Shown in pieces: positions 20,721-29,824 of a stretch of DNA of 54,574 nt. Source of the stretch: Paenisporosarcina quisquiliarum (GTDB lineage: Bacteria > Bacillota > Bacilli > Bacillales_A > Planococcaceae); assembly GCF_027563315.1 (NCBI RefSeq), contig NZ_JAMKBJ010000018.1, forward strand, positions 1 through 54,574. Direction: 5' to 3'. The position numbers and the translations under genes are program-made. Each line of letters opens with the position of its first letter. Within the stretch, counting starts at the first letter, position 1. Under the pieces are notes generated by a model. It made no database searches. It was not told where the DNA came from and was given only the letters and a program-made list of their open reading frames with translations.

Positions 20721-20942
20721 AATGTCTTAGAATTGGAAGGAATTTCACGAATGGACAGAATACCTTTCTGAATGGACAAAAGCCTAAATTGGAGAAGATT
20801 TGAGACGGGTAAAAGAGACTTTGAGCTTTTCTATCAGTGTGTGTTCCAAGCTAAAGAAGAAAATAGAGTGGTAATTCGCTTTACTTAATAAAAAAAGGTT
20901 AATAATAATGGTTTTGTCATCAATTTGTCAAGCGGGATTTCC

Positions 20943-20971
20943 TTGAATTACAGGTCTATTTCGGCTATAGT
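20943..20971 (+). promoter_or_regulatory. Sigma-A promoter of glmU
   Basis: TTGAAT (20943-20948), 17 bp and TATAGT (20966-20971), 37 bp before the glmU start. An independent promoter fits with the terminator of the inserted exporter upstream. Confidence 0.65.
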
Positions 20972-21008
20972 CAAAAGAGTAAATTGAACATATTGGAGGA
21001 CTCACTAA

Positions 21009-22382
21009 ATGACACAAACATATGCAGTGGTATTAGCTGCTGGTCAAGGTACACGTATGAAGTCCAAATTATATAAAGTTTTACATCCTGTTTGTGGCAA
21101 ACCGATGGTTGAACATGTGGTTGATCATATTCAAGATATTGGCGCGGAGCGCATCGTAACAATCGTTGGTCATGGTGCTGAAAAAGTTCAAGATCAACTG
21201 GGAAGCCGCAGTGAGTACGCCCTTCAAGAACAGCAACTTGGAACAGCTCATGCAGTATTGCAAGCGAGTGAAGTACTCGCAGGTCTATCTGGGACAACTC
21301 TTGTCATTTGTGGAGATACGCCGCTGATTCGCCCAGAAACAATGAAAGCGCTTCTTGCTCACCATCAAGAAACGGCTGCGAAAGCAACGATTCTTACTGG
21401 GATTCCTGAAGATCCAACTGGCTATGGTCGCATTCTTCGTAATGCGGAAGGACATGTTGAACGCATTGTGGAACAAAAAGATGCATCTCCGGAAGAACAA
21501 AAAGTAAAAGAAATTAATTCAGGTACGTACTGCTTTGATAATGAATCTTTATTCGCAGCATTGAAGCTTGTGAAAAATGATAACTCTCAAGGTGAATATT
21601 ATTTACCCGATGTAATTGAAATATTGAAAAACCAAGGCGATATCATTTCTGCTTATGCAACAGATGATTTTGAAGAGACTCTTGGCGTAAATGATCGCGT
21701 GGCACTTTCACAAGCGGAAACGTTAATGCGTAAGCGAATCGTCGAGAAACATATGCGTAACGGTGTAACGATTGTTAATCCTGCCAATACTTACATCAGC
21801 GCTGATGCAGTAATCGGTTCAGATACAGTATTGCAACCGGGTGTCATGATTGAAGGATTTAGTGAAATTGGCGAAGATTGCTTAATCGGTCCTAATAGCC
21901 ATATCACAGACAGCAAAATCGGTCACCGCACAACGGTGCATTCATCTGTTGTCACTCAAAGTGTAATCGGAGAAGATACAGCGGTTGGTCCGTTTGCTCA
22001 CATTCGTCCAGATTCGGAAATTGGCAATGAAGCAAAAATCGGTAACTTTGTTGAAATCAAAAAAACGAAATTAGGTAACCAATCGAAAGTATCACATCTT
22101 AGTTATATTGGGGATGCTGAGGTTGGCGAACGCGTAAATATTGGCTGTGGTACGATTACAGTGAATTATGACGGCAAAAATAAATTCGTGACGACAATTG
22201 AGGATGATTCATTCGTAGGGTGTAATTCAAACTTAGTTGCTCCTGTGAAAATTGGTCAAGGTGCATATGTCGCAGCTGGATCGACCATCACAAAAAATGT
22301 ACCGGCTCAAGCTTTGTCGATTGGTCGTGCTCGTCAAGAAAACAAAGAAGGCTACGTCGAAAAATTAAACTTGAAAAAATAG
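21009..22382 (+). CDS. glmU: Bifunctional GlcNAc-1-P uridyltransferase / GlcN-1-P acetyltransferase
   Basis: GlmU makes UDP-GlcNAc for peptidoglycan and teichoic acid synthesis in two steps. Of 457 residues, the N-terminal Rossmann-like pyrophosphorylase domain carries [11 protein letters not shown] (9-19), and the C-terminal half is a left-handed beta helix of hexapeptide repeats (for example [15 protein letters not shown] and [15 protein letters not shown]) for acetyl transfer. The ATG follows TTGGAGGA. prs follows after 10 nt. Confidence 0.97.
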   Translation: MTQTYAVVLAAGQGTRMKSKLYKVLHPVCGKPMVEHVVDHIQDIGAERIVTIVGHGAEKVQDQLGSRSEYALQEQQLGTAHAVLQASEVLAGLSGTTLVICGDTPLIRPETMKALLAHHQETAAKATILTGIPEDPTGYGRILRNAEGHVERIVEQKDASPEEQKVKEINSGTYCFDNESLFAALKLVKNDNSQGEYYLPDVIEILKNQGDIISAYATDDFEETLGVNDRVALSQAETLMRKRIVEKHMRNGVTIVNPANTYISADAVIGSDTVLQPGVMIEGFSEIGEDCLIGPNSHITDSKIGHRTTVHSSVVTQSVIGEDTAVGPFAHIRPDSEIGNEAKIGNFVEIKKTKLGNQSKVSHLSYIGDAEVGERVNIGCGTITVNYDGKNKFVTTIEDDSFVGCNSNLVAPVKIGQGAYVAAGSTITKNVPAQALSIGRARQENKEGYVEKLNLKK

Positions 22383-22392
22383 GAGGAACATC

Positions 22393-23352
22393 ATGGCTTA
22401 CCATTATGCAGATACTAAATTAAAAATCTTCTCATTAAACTCAAACGAACCGCTTGCGAAAGAATTGGCGGAAGAAGTAGGGGTTCCTCTAGGAAAAATT
22501 TCCGTTAACCGTTTCAGTGATGGTGAAGTTCAAATTAACATCGAAGAAAGTATTCGTGGCTGTGATGTTTTCATCATTCAATCTACTTCATCACCAGTAA
22601 ATGAAAACTTAATGGAACTTTTAATTATGGTAGACGCTGTGAAACGTGCTTCAGCACGTACTGTGAATGTTGTTATGCCTTACTATGGTTATGCGCGCCA
22701 AGACCGTAAAGCACGTGCGCGTGAACCGATTACAGCTAAATTAGTAGCGAACCTTCTTGAAACTGCTGGTGCAACACGTGCCATCGTTCTTGACTTGCAT
22801 GCTCCTCAAATCCAAGGTTTCTTCGATATCTTAATTGACCACTTAATCGCAGTACCTATTTTGTCTGACTATTTCTTGGAGAAAAACATTGATCCATCTG
22901 AAATTATCATTGTTTCTCCTGATCATGGTGGAGTTACGCGTGCACGTAAAATGGCGGATCGTTTGAAAGCGCCAATTGCGATTATCGATAAACGCCGCCC
23001 ACGTCCAAACGTAGCTGAAGTTATGAACATTGTTGGTAATGTAGAAGGCAAGGTAGCCATTTTAATCGACGACATCATTGATACTGCCGGAACTATTACG
23101 ATTGCTGCAAATGCACTAGTAGAAAGTGGTGCGAAAGAAGTTTACGCATGTTGTACACATCCTGTATTGTCAGGTCCTGCAATCGAACGTATCGACAACT
23201 CAGTCATTAAAGAATTAGTCATCACAAATTCAATCGAATTGCCTGAAGAAAAGAATTCTCCGAAGATTGTTCAATTGTCTGTTGCTCATCTTTTAGCTGA
23301 TGCAATTGTACGAGTATTTGAAGAAAAATCAGTGAGTACTTTATTTGATTGA
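22393..23352 (+). CDS. prs: Ribose-phosphate pyrophosphokinase
   Basis: Prs makes PRPP from ribose 5-phosphate and ATP, feeding purine, pyrimidine, His and Trp synthesis. The 319 residues contain the class I motifs: [13 protein letters not shown], the catalytic [13 protein letters not shown]-type flexible-loop segment (here [17 protein letters not shown]), and the PRPP-binding [12 protein letters not shown]. The SD is AGGAGGAAC. It forms an operon with glmU. Confidence 0.97.
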   Translation: MAYHYADTKLKIFSLNSNEPLAKELAEEVGVPLGKISVNRFSDGEVQINIEESIRGCDVFIIQSTSSPVNENLMELLIMVDAVKRASARTVNVVMPYYGYARQDRKARAREPITAKLVANLLETAGATRAIVLDLHAPQIQGFFDILIDHLIAVPILSDYFLEKNIDPSEIIIVSPDHGGVTRARKMADRLKAPIAIIDKRRPRPNVAEVMNIVGNVEGKVAILIDDIIDTAGTITIAANALVESGAKEVYACCTHPVLSGPAIERIDNSVIKELVITNSIELPEEKNSPKIVQLSVAHLLADAIVRVFEEKSVSTLFD

Positions 23353-23362
23353 TGCGCCGAAT

Positions 23363-23387
23363 GTTTCATTTTCTGTAAGTTGGGTAA
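23363..23387 (+). promoter_or_regulatory. Sigma-B-type promoter of ctc
   Basis: GTTTCA (23363-23368), 13 bp and GGGTAA (23382-23387) match the general-stress sigma-B pattern (GTTTAA, 12-15 bp, GGGTAW). The B. subtilis ctc gene is the prototype sigma-B target. Confidence 0.68.
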
Positions 23388-23427
23388 ACATAATACCAGA
23401 ATGACTTACACAGGAGAGTGAAAATAG

Positions 23428-24084
23428 ATGGCTACAACAGTACAAACACAATCACGTGAAATAGGTAAACAATCTAATTTAACGAAATTACGCGGTGAGG
23501 GCTTCGTGCCTGCAGTCGTATATGGTTATAAAACAGAATCTTCTTCAATTGCAGTAAGCGAATTAGATTTATTAAAAACACTTCGTGAAGTGGGACGCAA
23601 CGGCGTAATGAAATTAGACGTTGATGGCAAACCAGTGAATGTAGTATTAAGTGACTACCAAATGGACGTTTTAAAAGGTAAGTTCGTTCATGCTGATTTC
23701 TTAGCAATCAATATGTCTGATGAATTAGATGTCAACGTTACAGTTGTAACGACTGGCGAATCAGCTGGCGTTAAAGAAGGTGGCGTATTGAGCCAACCAA
23801 ACCGTGAAGTAACAATTAAAGTAAAACCTTCTTCAATCCCAGATTCAATTGAAGTAGATGTAACGGATCTTGCAATTGGTGAAACTTTGACAGTTGCTGA
23901 TATCCGCGATAAATCGGAATTTAATATCTTGAATGAAGATGATTTCACACTAGTATCCGTTTCTGCACCTCGTTCAGATGAGGAGTTAGAAACTACAGCT
24001 GATGAACCAGCTGTAGCTGAAGAAGGAGAAAGTGAAGAAGCGTCTGAAATCGAAGGCGAACCAAAAGCAGAAACAAAAGAATAA
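23428..24084 (+). CDS. ctc: Ribosomal protein bL25, general stress type (Ctc)
   Basis: This 218-residue protein has an N-terminal bL25 5S-rRNA-binding domain (about 1-92, with KLRGEGFVPAVVYG) and the TL5/CTC beta-domain (about 95-185), plus a very acidic, low-complexity tail (about 186-218). Ctc joins the 50S subunit under stress. The tail makes it somewhat longer than the ~204-residue B. subtilis protein. The ATG follows AGGAGAGTG. A sigma-B-like promoter precedes it. Confidence 0.94.
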   Translation: MATTVQTQSREIGKQSNLTKLRGEGFVPAVVYGYKTESSSIAVSELDLLKTLREVGRNGVMKLDVDGKPVNVVLSDYQMDVLKGKFVHADFLAINMSDELDVNVTVVTTGESAGVKEGGVLSQPNREVTIKVKPSSIPDSIEVDVTDLAIGETLTVADIRDKSEFNILNEDDFTLVSVSAPRSDEELETTADEPAVAEEGESEEASEIEGEPKAETKE

Positions 24085-24095
24085 GCAATATAATC

Positions 24096-24130
24096 AAAAT
24101 GGGATTGTCTTTGGACAGTCCCATTTTTTT
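24096..24130 (+). terminator. Terminator after ctc
   Basis: AAATGGGATTGTC pairs with GACAGTCCCATTT and is followed by a T tract. Confidence 0.9.
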
Positions 24131-24147
24131 ATGAACTGTGTGCTTTG

Positions 24148-24156
24148 TGGTAAAAT
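24148..24156 (+). promoter_or_regulatory. Candidate extended -10 promoter of pth
   Basis: TGG followed by TAAAAT (24151-24156), 30 bp before the pth start. The -35 is poor. Confidence 0.38.
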
Positions 24157-24185
24157 GGGAATCATTCAGAATGTAAAGGACGTAT

Positions 24186-24755
24186 ATGTTTATGAAAATG
24201 ATTATCGGACTCGGAAATCCTGGGAAACCGTATGAACACACGAGGCATAATATTGGGTTTGATGTAGTGGATGAATTAGCAAGCCGCTTCAATTCGCCAT
24301 TAAATCAAATGAAATTCAAAGGAATGTACACGATTGTACATAGACCTGAAGGCAAGGTTTTACTCGTTAAACCGCTTACATATATGAACTTGTCCGGCGA
24401 ATGTGTTGTGCCGATGATGGATTACTACGAAATTGCAGAAGAAGATATTGTAGTTATTTATGATGACCTCGATTTGTCGGTCGGTAAACTGAGACTTCGT
24501 CAAAAAGGCAGTGCAGGCGGACATAATGGCATCAAATCAATGATTCATCATTTAGGAACGCAAAACTTCAATCGGATCCGTGTAGGCGTTGATCGTCCAC
24601 CTGCGGGCATGAAAGTGCCGGACTATGTGTTATCAAGGTTTACATCAGAGGAAAAACCTCTGATGGATGAGGCATTGAAAAAAAGTGCAGATGCTTGTGA
24701 AGATTGGTTATCTTCACCATTTCTTGAAGTAATGAACCGTTTTAATGGAGCCTAA
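24186..24755 (+). CDS. pth: Peptidyl-tRNA hydrolase
   Basis: Pth (SpoVC) releases peptides from prematurely dropped peptidyl-tRNAs and is essential. The 189 residues begin [20 protein letters not shown]; the active-site H20-equivalent lies in TRHNIGFDV, with N and D in LTYMNLSG and YDDLDL. AAAGGA ends 5 nt before ATG 24186; ATG 24192 is a possible alternative that would make the protein two residues shorter. The gene is followed by fin and mfd, as in B. subtilis. Confidence 0.95.
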   Translation: MFMKMIIGLGNPGKPYEHTRHNIGFDVVDELASRFNSPLNQMKFKGMYTIVHRPEGKVLLVKPLTYMNLSGECVVPMMDYYEIAEEDIVVIYDDLDLSVGKLRLRQKGSAGGHNGIKSMIHHLGTQNFNRIRVGVDRPPAGMKVPDYVLSRFTSEEKPLMDEALKKSADACEDWLSSPFLEVMNRFNGA

Positions 24756-24771
24756 GGAATAAATTCAGTTC

Positions 24772-24804
24772 GACCGGTCTATACTTTGAAAAAGGAGGCC
24801 GGTC
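24772..24804 (+). promoter_or_regulatory. Inverted repeat around the fin ribosome-binding site
   Basis: GACCGG (24772-24777) pairs with CCGGTC (24799-24804); the SD AAAGGAGG sits in the loop against the 3' arm, 13 nt before the start codon. It could tune fin translation, but the stem is only 6 bp. Confidence 0.35.
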
Positions 24805-24810
24805 CGTACT

Positions 24811-25038
24811 ATGGCAATTCGTGTAAAGTGTCGGCACTGCAAGACAGAAATGGGGCATCTATCAGGCCAATCCGCTCTGCAGCATGGTCGAGTAAAGCAA
24901 ATTAGAGAAGAGTTTGCAGAAGAGTTCTTCACGCAAGATGAAGAAGGAACACTAACTGTGTCCAGTATTTGTGAGCATTGTGAAAAATCTCTACGGGATA
25001 ACCCAAACTACTATGCTATTCAAAAGTGGATACAATAG
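24811..25038 (+). CDS. fin: Anti-sigma-F factor Fin
   Basis: Fin (YabK) shuts off sigma-F in the forespore to allow the switch to sigma-G. The 75 residues have the two zinc-type pairs CRHC (about 7-10) and CEHC (about 57-60), with H/Q-rich helices between. Length and position between pth and mfd match B. subtilis. SD is AAGGAGG. I found no convincing sigma-F promoter upstream. Confidence 0.9.
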   Translation: MAIRVKCRHCKTEMGHLSGQSALQHGRVKQIREEFAEEFFTQDEEGTLTVSSICEHCEKSLRDNPNYYAIQKWIQ

Positions 25039-25042
25039 GAAT

Positions 25043-25078
25043 AAGCTTTGGCGCGGGTTTCGCGCACAAAGCCTTTTT
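25043..25078 (+). terminator. Terminator after fin
   Basis: AAGCTTTGGCGCG pairs with CGCGC-A-CAAAGCCTT (one bulge) and is followed by TTTTT. Confidence 0.85.
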
Positions 25079-25142
25079 CTGTTTAGATAGCAGTGTTTTT
25101 TGGTTATTAGAGGGATAGAACACATCAGATTTCTATATTTGG

Positions 25143-25321
25143 TGTCTAGCTTCGAAGCCCAGCTCGCACCTAAGCTTAGGCCCACAGGATGTGGGTCACG
25201 AAGGCGTTGCGATAGGACATCGCGATCTTAGCCTTCGAACCTTAATCTCATGCGAAAGCAAGCTTTCGATTCGAGCCTTCCAGCGCCGGTGACGAGCTAG
25301 AGTAGGCTTCTGCGCTTTTCT
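25143..25321. repeat. Intergenic palindromic repeat, copy B
   Basis: The longest copy (179 bp). It starts TGTCTAGCTTCGAAGCC, has an internal CCCACAGGATGTGGG hairpin, a second hairpin pairing CGAAGGC with GCCTTCG, the family core CGAAAGCAAGCTTTCG, and ends TGCGCTTTTCTG. The outer arms GAAGCC and GGCTTC pair over the whole element. Its end lies 3 bp before the SD of mfd. Confidence 0.72.
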
Positions 25322-25336
25322 GATAAGGAGGTTCGT

Positions 25337-28300
25337 ATGGAACCATTACATCAATTATTTATGAAAGACCATCATATAAAGACTTTGCTGAATGATATGG
25401 AAACAGGGGTGGATCAGCAGCTGGTAACCGGCCTCACTGGAGGAGCGCGTCCACTCTTCATTCACTCTATGGCTAAAGAGACTGAGAGACCCATTTTAGT
25501 AGTGTCTCCCAATCTACTACAGGCACAACGATTGTTTGAAGATATGGTCAAACTTCTTGGTGAGGATGAAGTGCGTTTATACCCGGCTGATGAATTAATT
25601 GCGGCCGATTTATCTGTTTCTAGTCCGGAGCTACGTGCTGAGCGTATTGAAACGCTTAATTTTATGCTGTCCCAAAAACGTGGAGTGGTCATCACGCCAA
25701 TTGCAGGACTTCGTCGCCAAATGCCAAATTTGGCTCAGTGGCGAGCGAGTCGACTTGAAACCGCTATTGGACAAGAAGTAATTATGGATGATTGGCTTGA
25801 TCAATTGGTAGCGATGGGTTACTCAAGACAAGCAATGGTTACGGCACCGGGCGAGTTTGCTTTGCGTGGAGGTATTTTGGATATTTATCCGATTTACTTG
25901 CAACATCCTGTACGTCTTGAATTTTTCGATACGGAAGTCGATTCGATACGAACGTTTTCAGCAGAAGATCAACGGTCGATTGAAAAGTTGAAAGAGGTTT
26001 GCATCCTTCCTGCTACCGAGTTCGTTTGGACGCGACAACAACTTATGATTCTTGCTGAAAAATTAGAAGAATCATTGGCTGTTAGTTTAAAGAAATTAAA
26101 GAAACCTGAAACGAAAGAACTTCTTCATCAACATATCAATCACGATATCGAATTGCTGAGACAAGGCGATGTTCCGGAACAGATGACAAAGTATGTATCC
26201 ATTCTTGAAGACCAACCTACTTTCCTGGGCGATTATTTTGCTGCAAATGGTTTGGTGTTGTTTGATGAGCTCGGCCGCATACAGGAAACAACGGATTCAT
26301 TGGAGCGGGAAGAAAAAGACTGGTATATTTCAATGCTGGAAGAAGGTAAAACGGTCCATGATGTAAAACTTTCATTCAGTTTTAAAGAGATTCTTGGAAT
26401 GTTGGATCAGAAAAAAGTTTATTTCTCTTTATTTGCACGTACTTTCTCGGGTATCCCGTTGAAGAAATCGGTTGCGTTTTCATGTAAACCGATGCAACAT
26501 TTCCATGGGCAAATGAGTGTCTTGAAAAATGAAATGGAAAGATTTGAAGCCGGAAAGTTCTTTATTTTTATCTTGGCAGAAGGAACTGAACGTCAGAAAA
26601 AAGTAAAAGACGTTTTAGAAGATTACGGGATGGAAAGCCATGTCCTTACGAGTCAAGAAGCACCAGATCAACCAGGTATCTATATTGTGGATGGTGAAAT
26701 GTCGAGTGGTTTTGAATTGCCTCTGCAACGAATTGCCGTTCTGACGGATGAGGAGCTATTTAAACAACGCCCTAAAAAGAAATCACGTCCACAAAAAATG
26801 ACGAATGCGGAACGAATTAAAAGTTACTCTGAAATCAAACCAGGTGACCATATTGTTCATATTCACCATGGTATTGGGAAGTATATAGGCATTGAGACGC
26901 TTGAAATCAATGGCATTCATAAAGATTATTTGCATATTCGCTACCGTGCGGAAGATAAATTGTTTGTACCGGTCGATCAAATCGATCAAATTCAAAAATA
27001 CGTTGCCTCGGAAGAGAAAGAACCTAAGCTTCATAAGTTAGGCGGCGCAGAATGGAAGAAAACAAAAACAAAAGTCTCTGCAGCCGTGCAAGACATTGCA
27101 GATGATTTAATTAAACTGTATGCCAAACGAGAGTCTGAAAAAGGGCATGCTTTTGAGCCTGATCAAGACATGCAACAAGCTTTTGAAGCGGCTTTTCCAT
27201 ATGAAGAAACAGACGATCAATTGCGCTCGATTGAAGAAGTTAAGCGTGATATGGAAAAAGAACGACCGATGGACCGCTTGATTTGTGGGGACGTAGGATA
27301 CGGCAAGACAGAAGTCGCCATTCGTGCAGCATTTAAAGCTGTGCAGGACAGCAAACAAGTAGCATTCCTTGTACCAACGACCATTTTGGCCCAACAGCAT
27401 TACGAAACCATGAAAGAGCGATTTGCTGATTTCCCTGTAGAAGTTGGATTGTTGAGTCGATTCCGTTCGAAAAAACAACAAACTGAAACAACAAAAGGAT
27501 TAAAAGCGGGGACGATTGATGTAGTCGTAGGTACACATCGTTTGTTATCAAAAGATATTGTCTATCATGATTTAGGATTGCTAATTGTTGATGAAGAGCA
27601 ACGATTTGGCGTGACACATAAAGAGAAAATTAAACAATTGAAAACAAATGTAGATGTGTTGACGTTAACAGCCACTCCAATTCCGAGAACGTTACATATG
27701 TCGATGATCGGTGTTCGTGACTTATCGGTTATCGAAACGCCACCAGCAAATCGTTTCCCTGTTCAGACCTATGTAATGGAACAAAACGGTGCGTTAGTGC
27801 GTGAAGCGATTGAACGTGAAATGGCGCGGGGAGGCCAAGCGTTTTATTTATACAATCGTGTAGAAGATATGGCACGTAAAGTGGATGAAATTCAAATGCT
27901 CGTTCCTGAAGCACGTGTTGGCTTTGCACATGGGCAAATGACTGAAAGAGAGTTGGAGTCCGTCATTCTGGCATTTTTGGAAGGTGACTACGATGTTCTC
28001 GTCACGACAACCATCATTGAAACGGGAATTGATATTCCAAATGTGAATACGCTGATTGTGCAAGATGCAGATCGCATGGGACTTTCACAGTTGTACCAAC
28101 TAAGAGGGCGCGTCGGTCGATCCAATCGTGTCGCTTATGCGTACTTCATGTACCAACGGGATAAAGTGCTGACCGATGTCGCCGAAAAACGATTGCAAGC
28201 CATTAAAGAGTTTACGGAACTCGGTTCAGGATTTAAAATTGCCATGCGGGATTTATCGATTCGCGGAGCGGGGAATCTTCTTGGTTCACAGCAACATGGC

Positions 28301-28879
28301 TTTATCGATTCGGTAGGGTTTGACTTATATGCTCAAATGCTACAAGAAGCAATTGAAGAGAAACAAACTGGCATTAAACAAGAAGAGGTAATTGATGTGG
28401 AGATTTCCTTGCCATTTGATGCTTATTTGCCAGATGCCTACATTCCAGACGGATTCCAAAAAATTCAGATGTACAAACGCATTAAAGCTGTTGAAAGTGA
28501 GAAGGATTACGAAGATTTGGTTGATGAGTTAATTGACCGGTTTGGGAATATGCCAATAGAAGCGGAACGCTTAATGCGAATTGCCCGTATGAAAGTTTGG
28601 GCAAAACTATCAGGTGTTGAATCAATTAAAGAACAACATAAGCAATTAATAATAAAACTTTCGAAAAAAGGCACACAAAATACGAACGGTGCCACATTAG
28701 TAGAATCTTCAATGACCTATGGACGAGCGGTTGGCTTCCAACTGAATAACCATCAACAGCTAGTGATAACCATTGATGAAAAGAAAACGGCAAAGCATCA
28801 TCCATTTGATGTTTTGGAAGCCATGATGAAGCTTTTACCTGAAGCACGAAAAGAAGTGAATTCCTTAGTTGGGGAGTAA
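25337..28879 (+). CDS. mfd: Transcription-repair coupling factor
   Basis: Mfd pushes stalled RNA polymerase off DNA and recruits UvrA. The 1180 residues contain the UvrB-like N-terminal modules, the RNA-polymerase-interaction domain (about 495-560, with IHHGIGKYIGIE), the RecG-like translocase with Walker A GDVGYGKT (651-658), the DEEQRFG box, GRVGRS, and a C-terminal TRCF domain. SD AAGGAGG is 6 nt upstream of the ATG. Length is normal for the family (about 1177 in B. subtilis). Confidence 0.97.
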   Translation: MEPLHQLFMKDHHIKTLLNDMETGVDQQLVTGLTGGARPLFIHSMAKETERPILVVSPNLLQAQRLFEDMVKLLGEDEVRLYPADELIAADLSVSSPELRAERIETLNFMLSQKRGVVITPIAGLRRQMPNLAQWRASRLETAIGQEVIMDDWLDQLVAMGYSRQAMVTAPGEFALRGGILDIYPIYLQHPVRLEFFDTEVDSIRTFSAEDQRSIEKLKEVCILPATEFVWTRQQLMILAEKLEESLAVSLKKLKKPETKELLHQHINHDIELLRQGDVPEQMTKYVSILEDQPTFLGDYFAANGLVLFDELGRIQETTDSLEREEKDWYISMLEEGKTVHDVKLSFSFKEILGMLDQKKVYFSLFARTFSGIPLKKSVAFSCKPMQHFHGQMSVLKNEMERFEAGKFFIFILAEGTERQKKVKDVLEDYGMESHVLTSQEAPDQPGIYIVDGEMSSGFELPLQRIAVLTDEELFKQRPKKKSRPQKMTNAERIKSYSEIKPGDHIVHIHHGIGKYIGIETLEINGIHKDYLHIRYRAEDKLFVPVDQIDQIQKYVASEEKEPKLHKLGGAEWKKTKTKVSAAVQDIADDLIKLYAKRESEKGHAFEPDQDMQQAFEAAFPYEETDDQLRSIEEVKRDMEKERPMDRLICGDVGYGKTEVAIRAAFKAVQDSKQVAFLVPTTILAQQHYETMKERFADFPVEVGLLSRFRSKKQQTETTKGLKAGTIDVVVGTHRLLSKDIVYHDLGLLIVDEEQRFGVTHKEKIKQLKTNVDVLTLTATPIPRTLHMSMIGVRDLSVIETPPANRFPVQTYVMEQNGALVREAIEREMARGGQAFYLYNRVEDMARKVDEIQMLVPEARVGFAHGQMTERELESVILAFLEGDYDVLVTTTIIETGIDIPNVNTLIVQDADRMGLSQLYQLRGRVGRSNRVAYAYFMYQRDKVLTDVAEKRLQAIKEFTELGSGFKIAMRDLSIRGAGNLLGSQQHGFIDSVGFDLYAQMLQEAIEEKQTGIKQEEVIDVEISLPFDAYLPDAYIPDGFQKIQMYKRIKAVESEKDYEDLVDELIDRFGNMPIEAERLMRIARMKVWAKLSGVESIKEQHKQLIIKLSKKGTQNTNGATLVESSMTYGRAVGFQLNNHQQLVITIDEKKTAKHHPFDVLEAMMKLLPEARKEVNSLVGE

Positions 28880-28890
28880 TGGCCTCACTT

Positions 28891-28919
28891 GCATATTTTA
28901 TCCAAACATGACGCATACT
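28891..28919 (+). promoter_or_regulatory. Sigma-G-type promoter of spoVT
   Basis: GCATA (28891-28895), 18 bp and CATACT (28914-28919) fit sigma-G sites (GHATR, 17-18 bp, CATWHTA). The B. subtilis spoVT gene is expressed from sigma-G. Confidence 0.65.
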
Positions 28920-28969
28920 GAGGTAGAAATCAAAGAAATTTGAATTCTGTCGAAAGTGAGGCAACAAAG

Positions 28970-29506
28970 ATGAAAGCTACAGGTATCGTCAGACGAATTG
29001 ATGACCTAGGCCGTGTCGTCATTCCGAAAGAAATTAGAAGAACGCTTCGTATCCGTGAAGGAGATCCTCTCGAAATCTTTACAGACCGCGACGGCGAAGT
29101 CATTTTAAAAAAGTATTCCCCAATTAGTGAACTCGGTGATTTTGCTCAAGAGTATGCAGAAACGCTCTACGCAACACTTGGAACACCCGCTATGATTAGC
29201 GACCGAGACGAGATGATCGCAGTGGCCGGAGTGTCGAAAAAAGAGTATTTGAACCGTCGACTCTCTTCCCAAGCAGAAGACATTCTGCAAATGCGGACCA
29301 TTATGTCGGAGAAAATGGAAAAATCGGTGGAATGGGTTCCGGGACAGGTAGAACAAGTCAAATCGTATTGTGTGGCACCAATCATTTCGGGTGGTGACCC
29401 AATCGGTGCGGTCTACCTACTATCAAAAGTCCATTTCATCGGTGAAGCCGAAATCAAAGCAGTAGAAACCGCTGCCCACTTCCTAGCCAAACAAATGGAA
29501 CACTGA
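28970..29506 (+). CDS. spoVT: Stage V sporulation regulator SpoVT
   Basis: SpoVT modulates forespore sigma-G genes. The 178 residues have an N-terminal AbrB-like DNA-binding domain (MKATGIVRRIDDLGRVVIP) and a C-terminal GAF-like domain (about 56-178). ATG 28970 follows GTGAGG by 8 nt and gives exactly the B. subtilis length; an upstream in-frame codon at 28940 has no SD. It is a paralogue of the abrB gene at 7.1 kb. Confidence 0.95.
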   Translation: MKATGIVRRIDDLGRVVIPKEIRRTLRIREGDPLEIFTDRDGEVILKKYSPISELGDFAQEYAETLYATLGTPAMISDRDEMIAVAGVSKKEYLNRRLSSQAEDILQMRTIMSEKMEKSVEWVPGQVEQVKSYCVAPIISGGDPIGAVYLLSKVHFIGEAEIKAVETAAHFLAKQMEH

Positions 29507-29509
29507 AAT

Positions 29510-29619
29510 GTGGAGATGCCCATGGTAGCTCGACTCCTCCGGTGGAAGGGACGACTCGAAAACTTGTTTTCGAATGAGTCCCTGAAGCGGAGGTGCGAGC
29601 TGGGCATCGAAACTGGACA
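29510..29619. repeat. Intergenic palindromic repeat, copy C (reversed)
   Basis: Read on minus it begins TGTCCAGTTTCGATGCCCAG, close to copy B, has the core CGAAAACAAGTTTTCG, and outer arms GATGCCCA / TGGGCATC. It begins 3 bp after the spoVT stop and may also serve as its terminator. Confidence 0.68.
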
Positions 29620-29711
29620 CTGGAAGGATGAAAGACGAATGCAACGTCTTTCTGATTCCAATAGACCACGCGTTAGGGCTTTCGGAACTAAACATGGAAA
29701 GAACCAAGGAA

Positions 29712-29747
29712 AGCGTCTTCTTAATCACATAAGAAGACGTTTTTTTC
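29712..29747 (+). terminator. Terminator between spoVT and yabM
   Basis: CGTCTTCTTA pairs with TAAGAAGACG around a short loop and is followed by seven T's. The DNA between it and copy C has no gene. Confidence 0.82.
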
Positions 29748-29748
29748 A

Positions 29749-29757
29749 TGTTATAAT
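29749..29757 (+). promoter_or_regulatory. Candidate extended -10 promoter of yabM
   Basis: TGT followed by TATAAT (29752-29757) right after the terminator T tract. The -35 is poor. Confidence 0.45.
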
Positions 29758-29824
29758 GTAGTCATCAAAAGCATAGCAGTCCATGCTCGAAACGAACCAT
29801 TGGTGATTGGAATGAGGAACAACG

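Noticed and set aside
24756-24810. A sigma-F promoter before fin
   Set aside because: GGAATAAATT and GGTCTATACT resemble a sigma-F -10, but neither has a GYWTA element at 15-16 bp upstream and each misses a key base.
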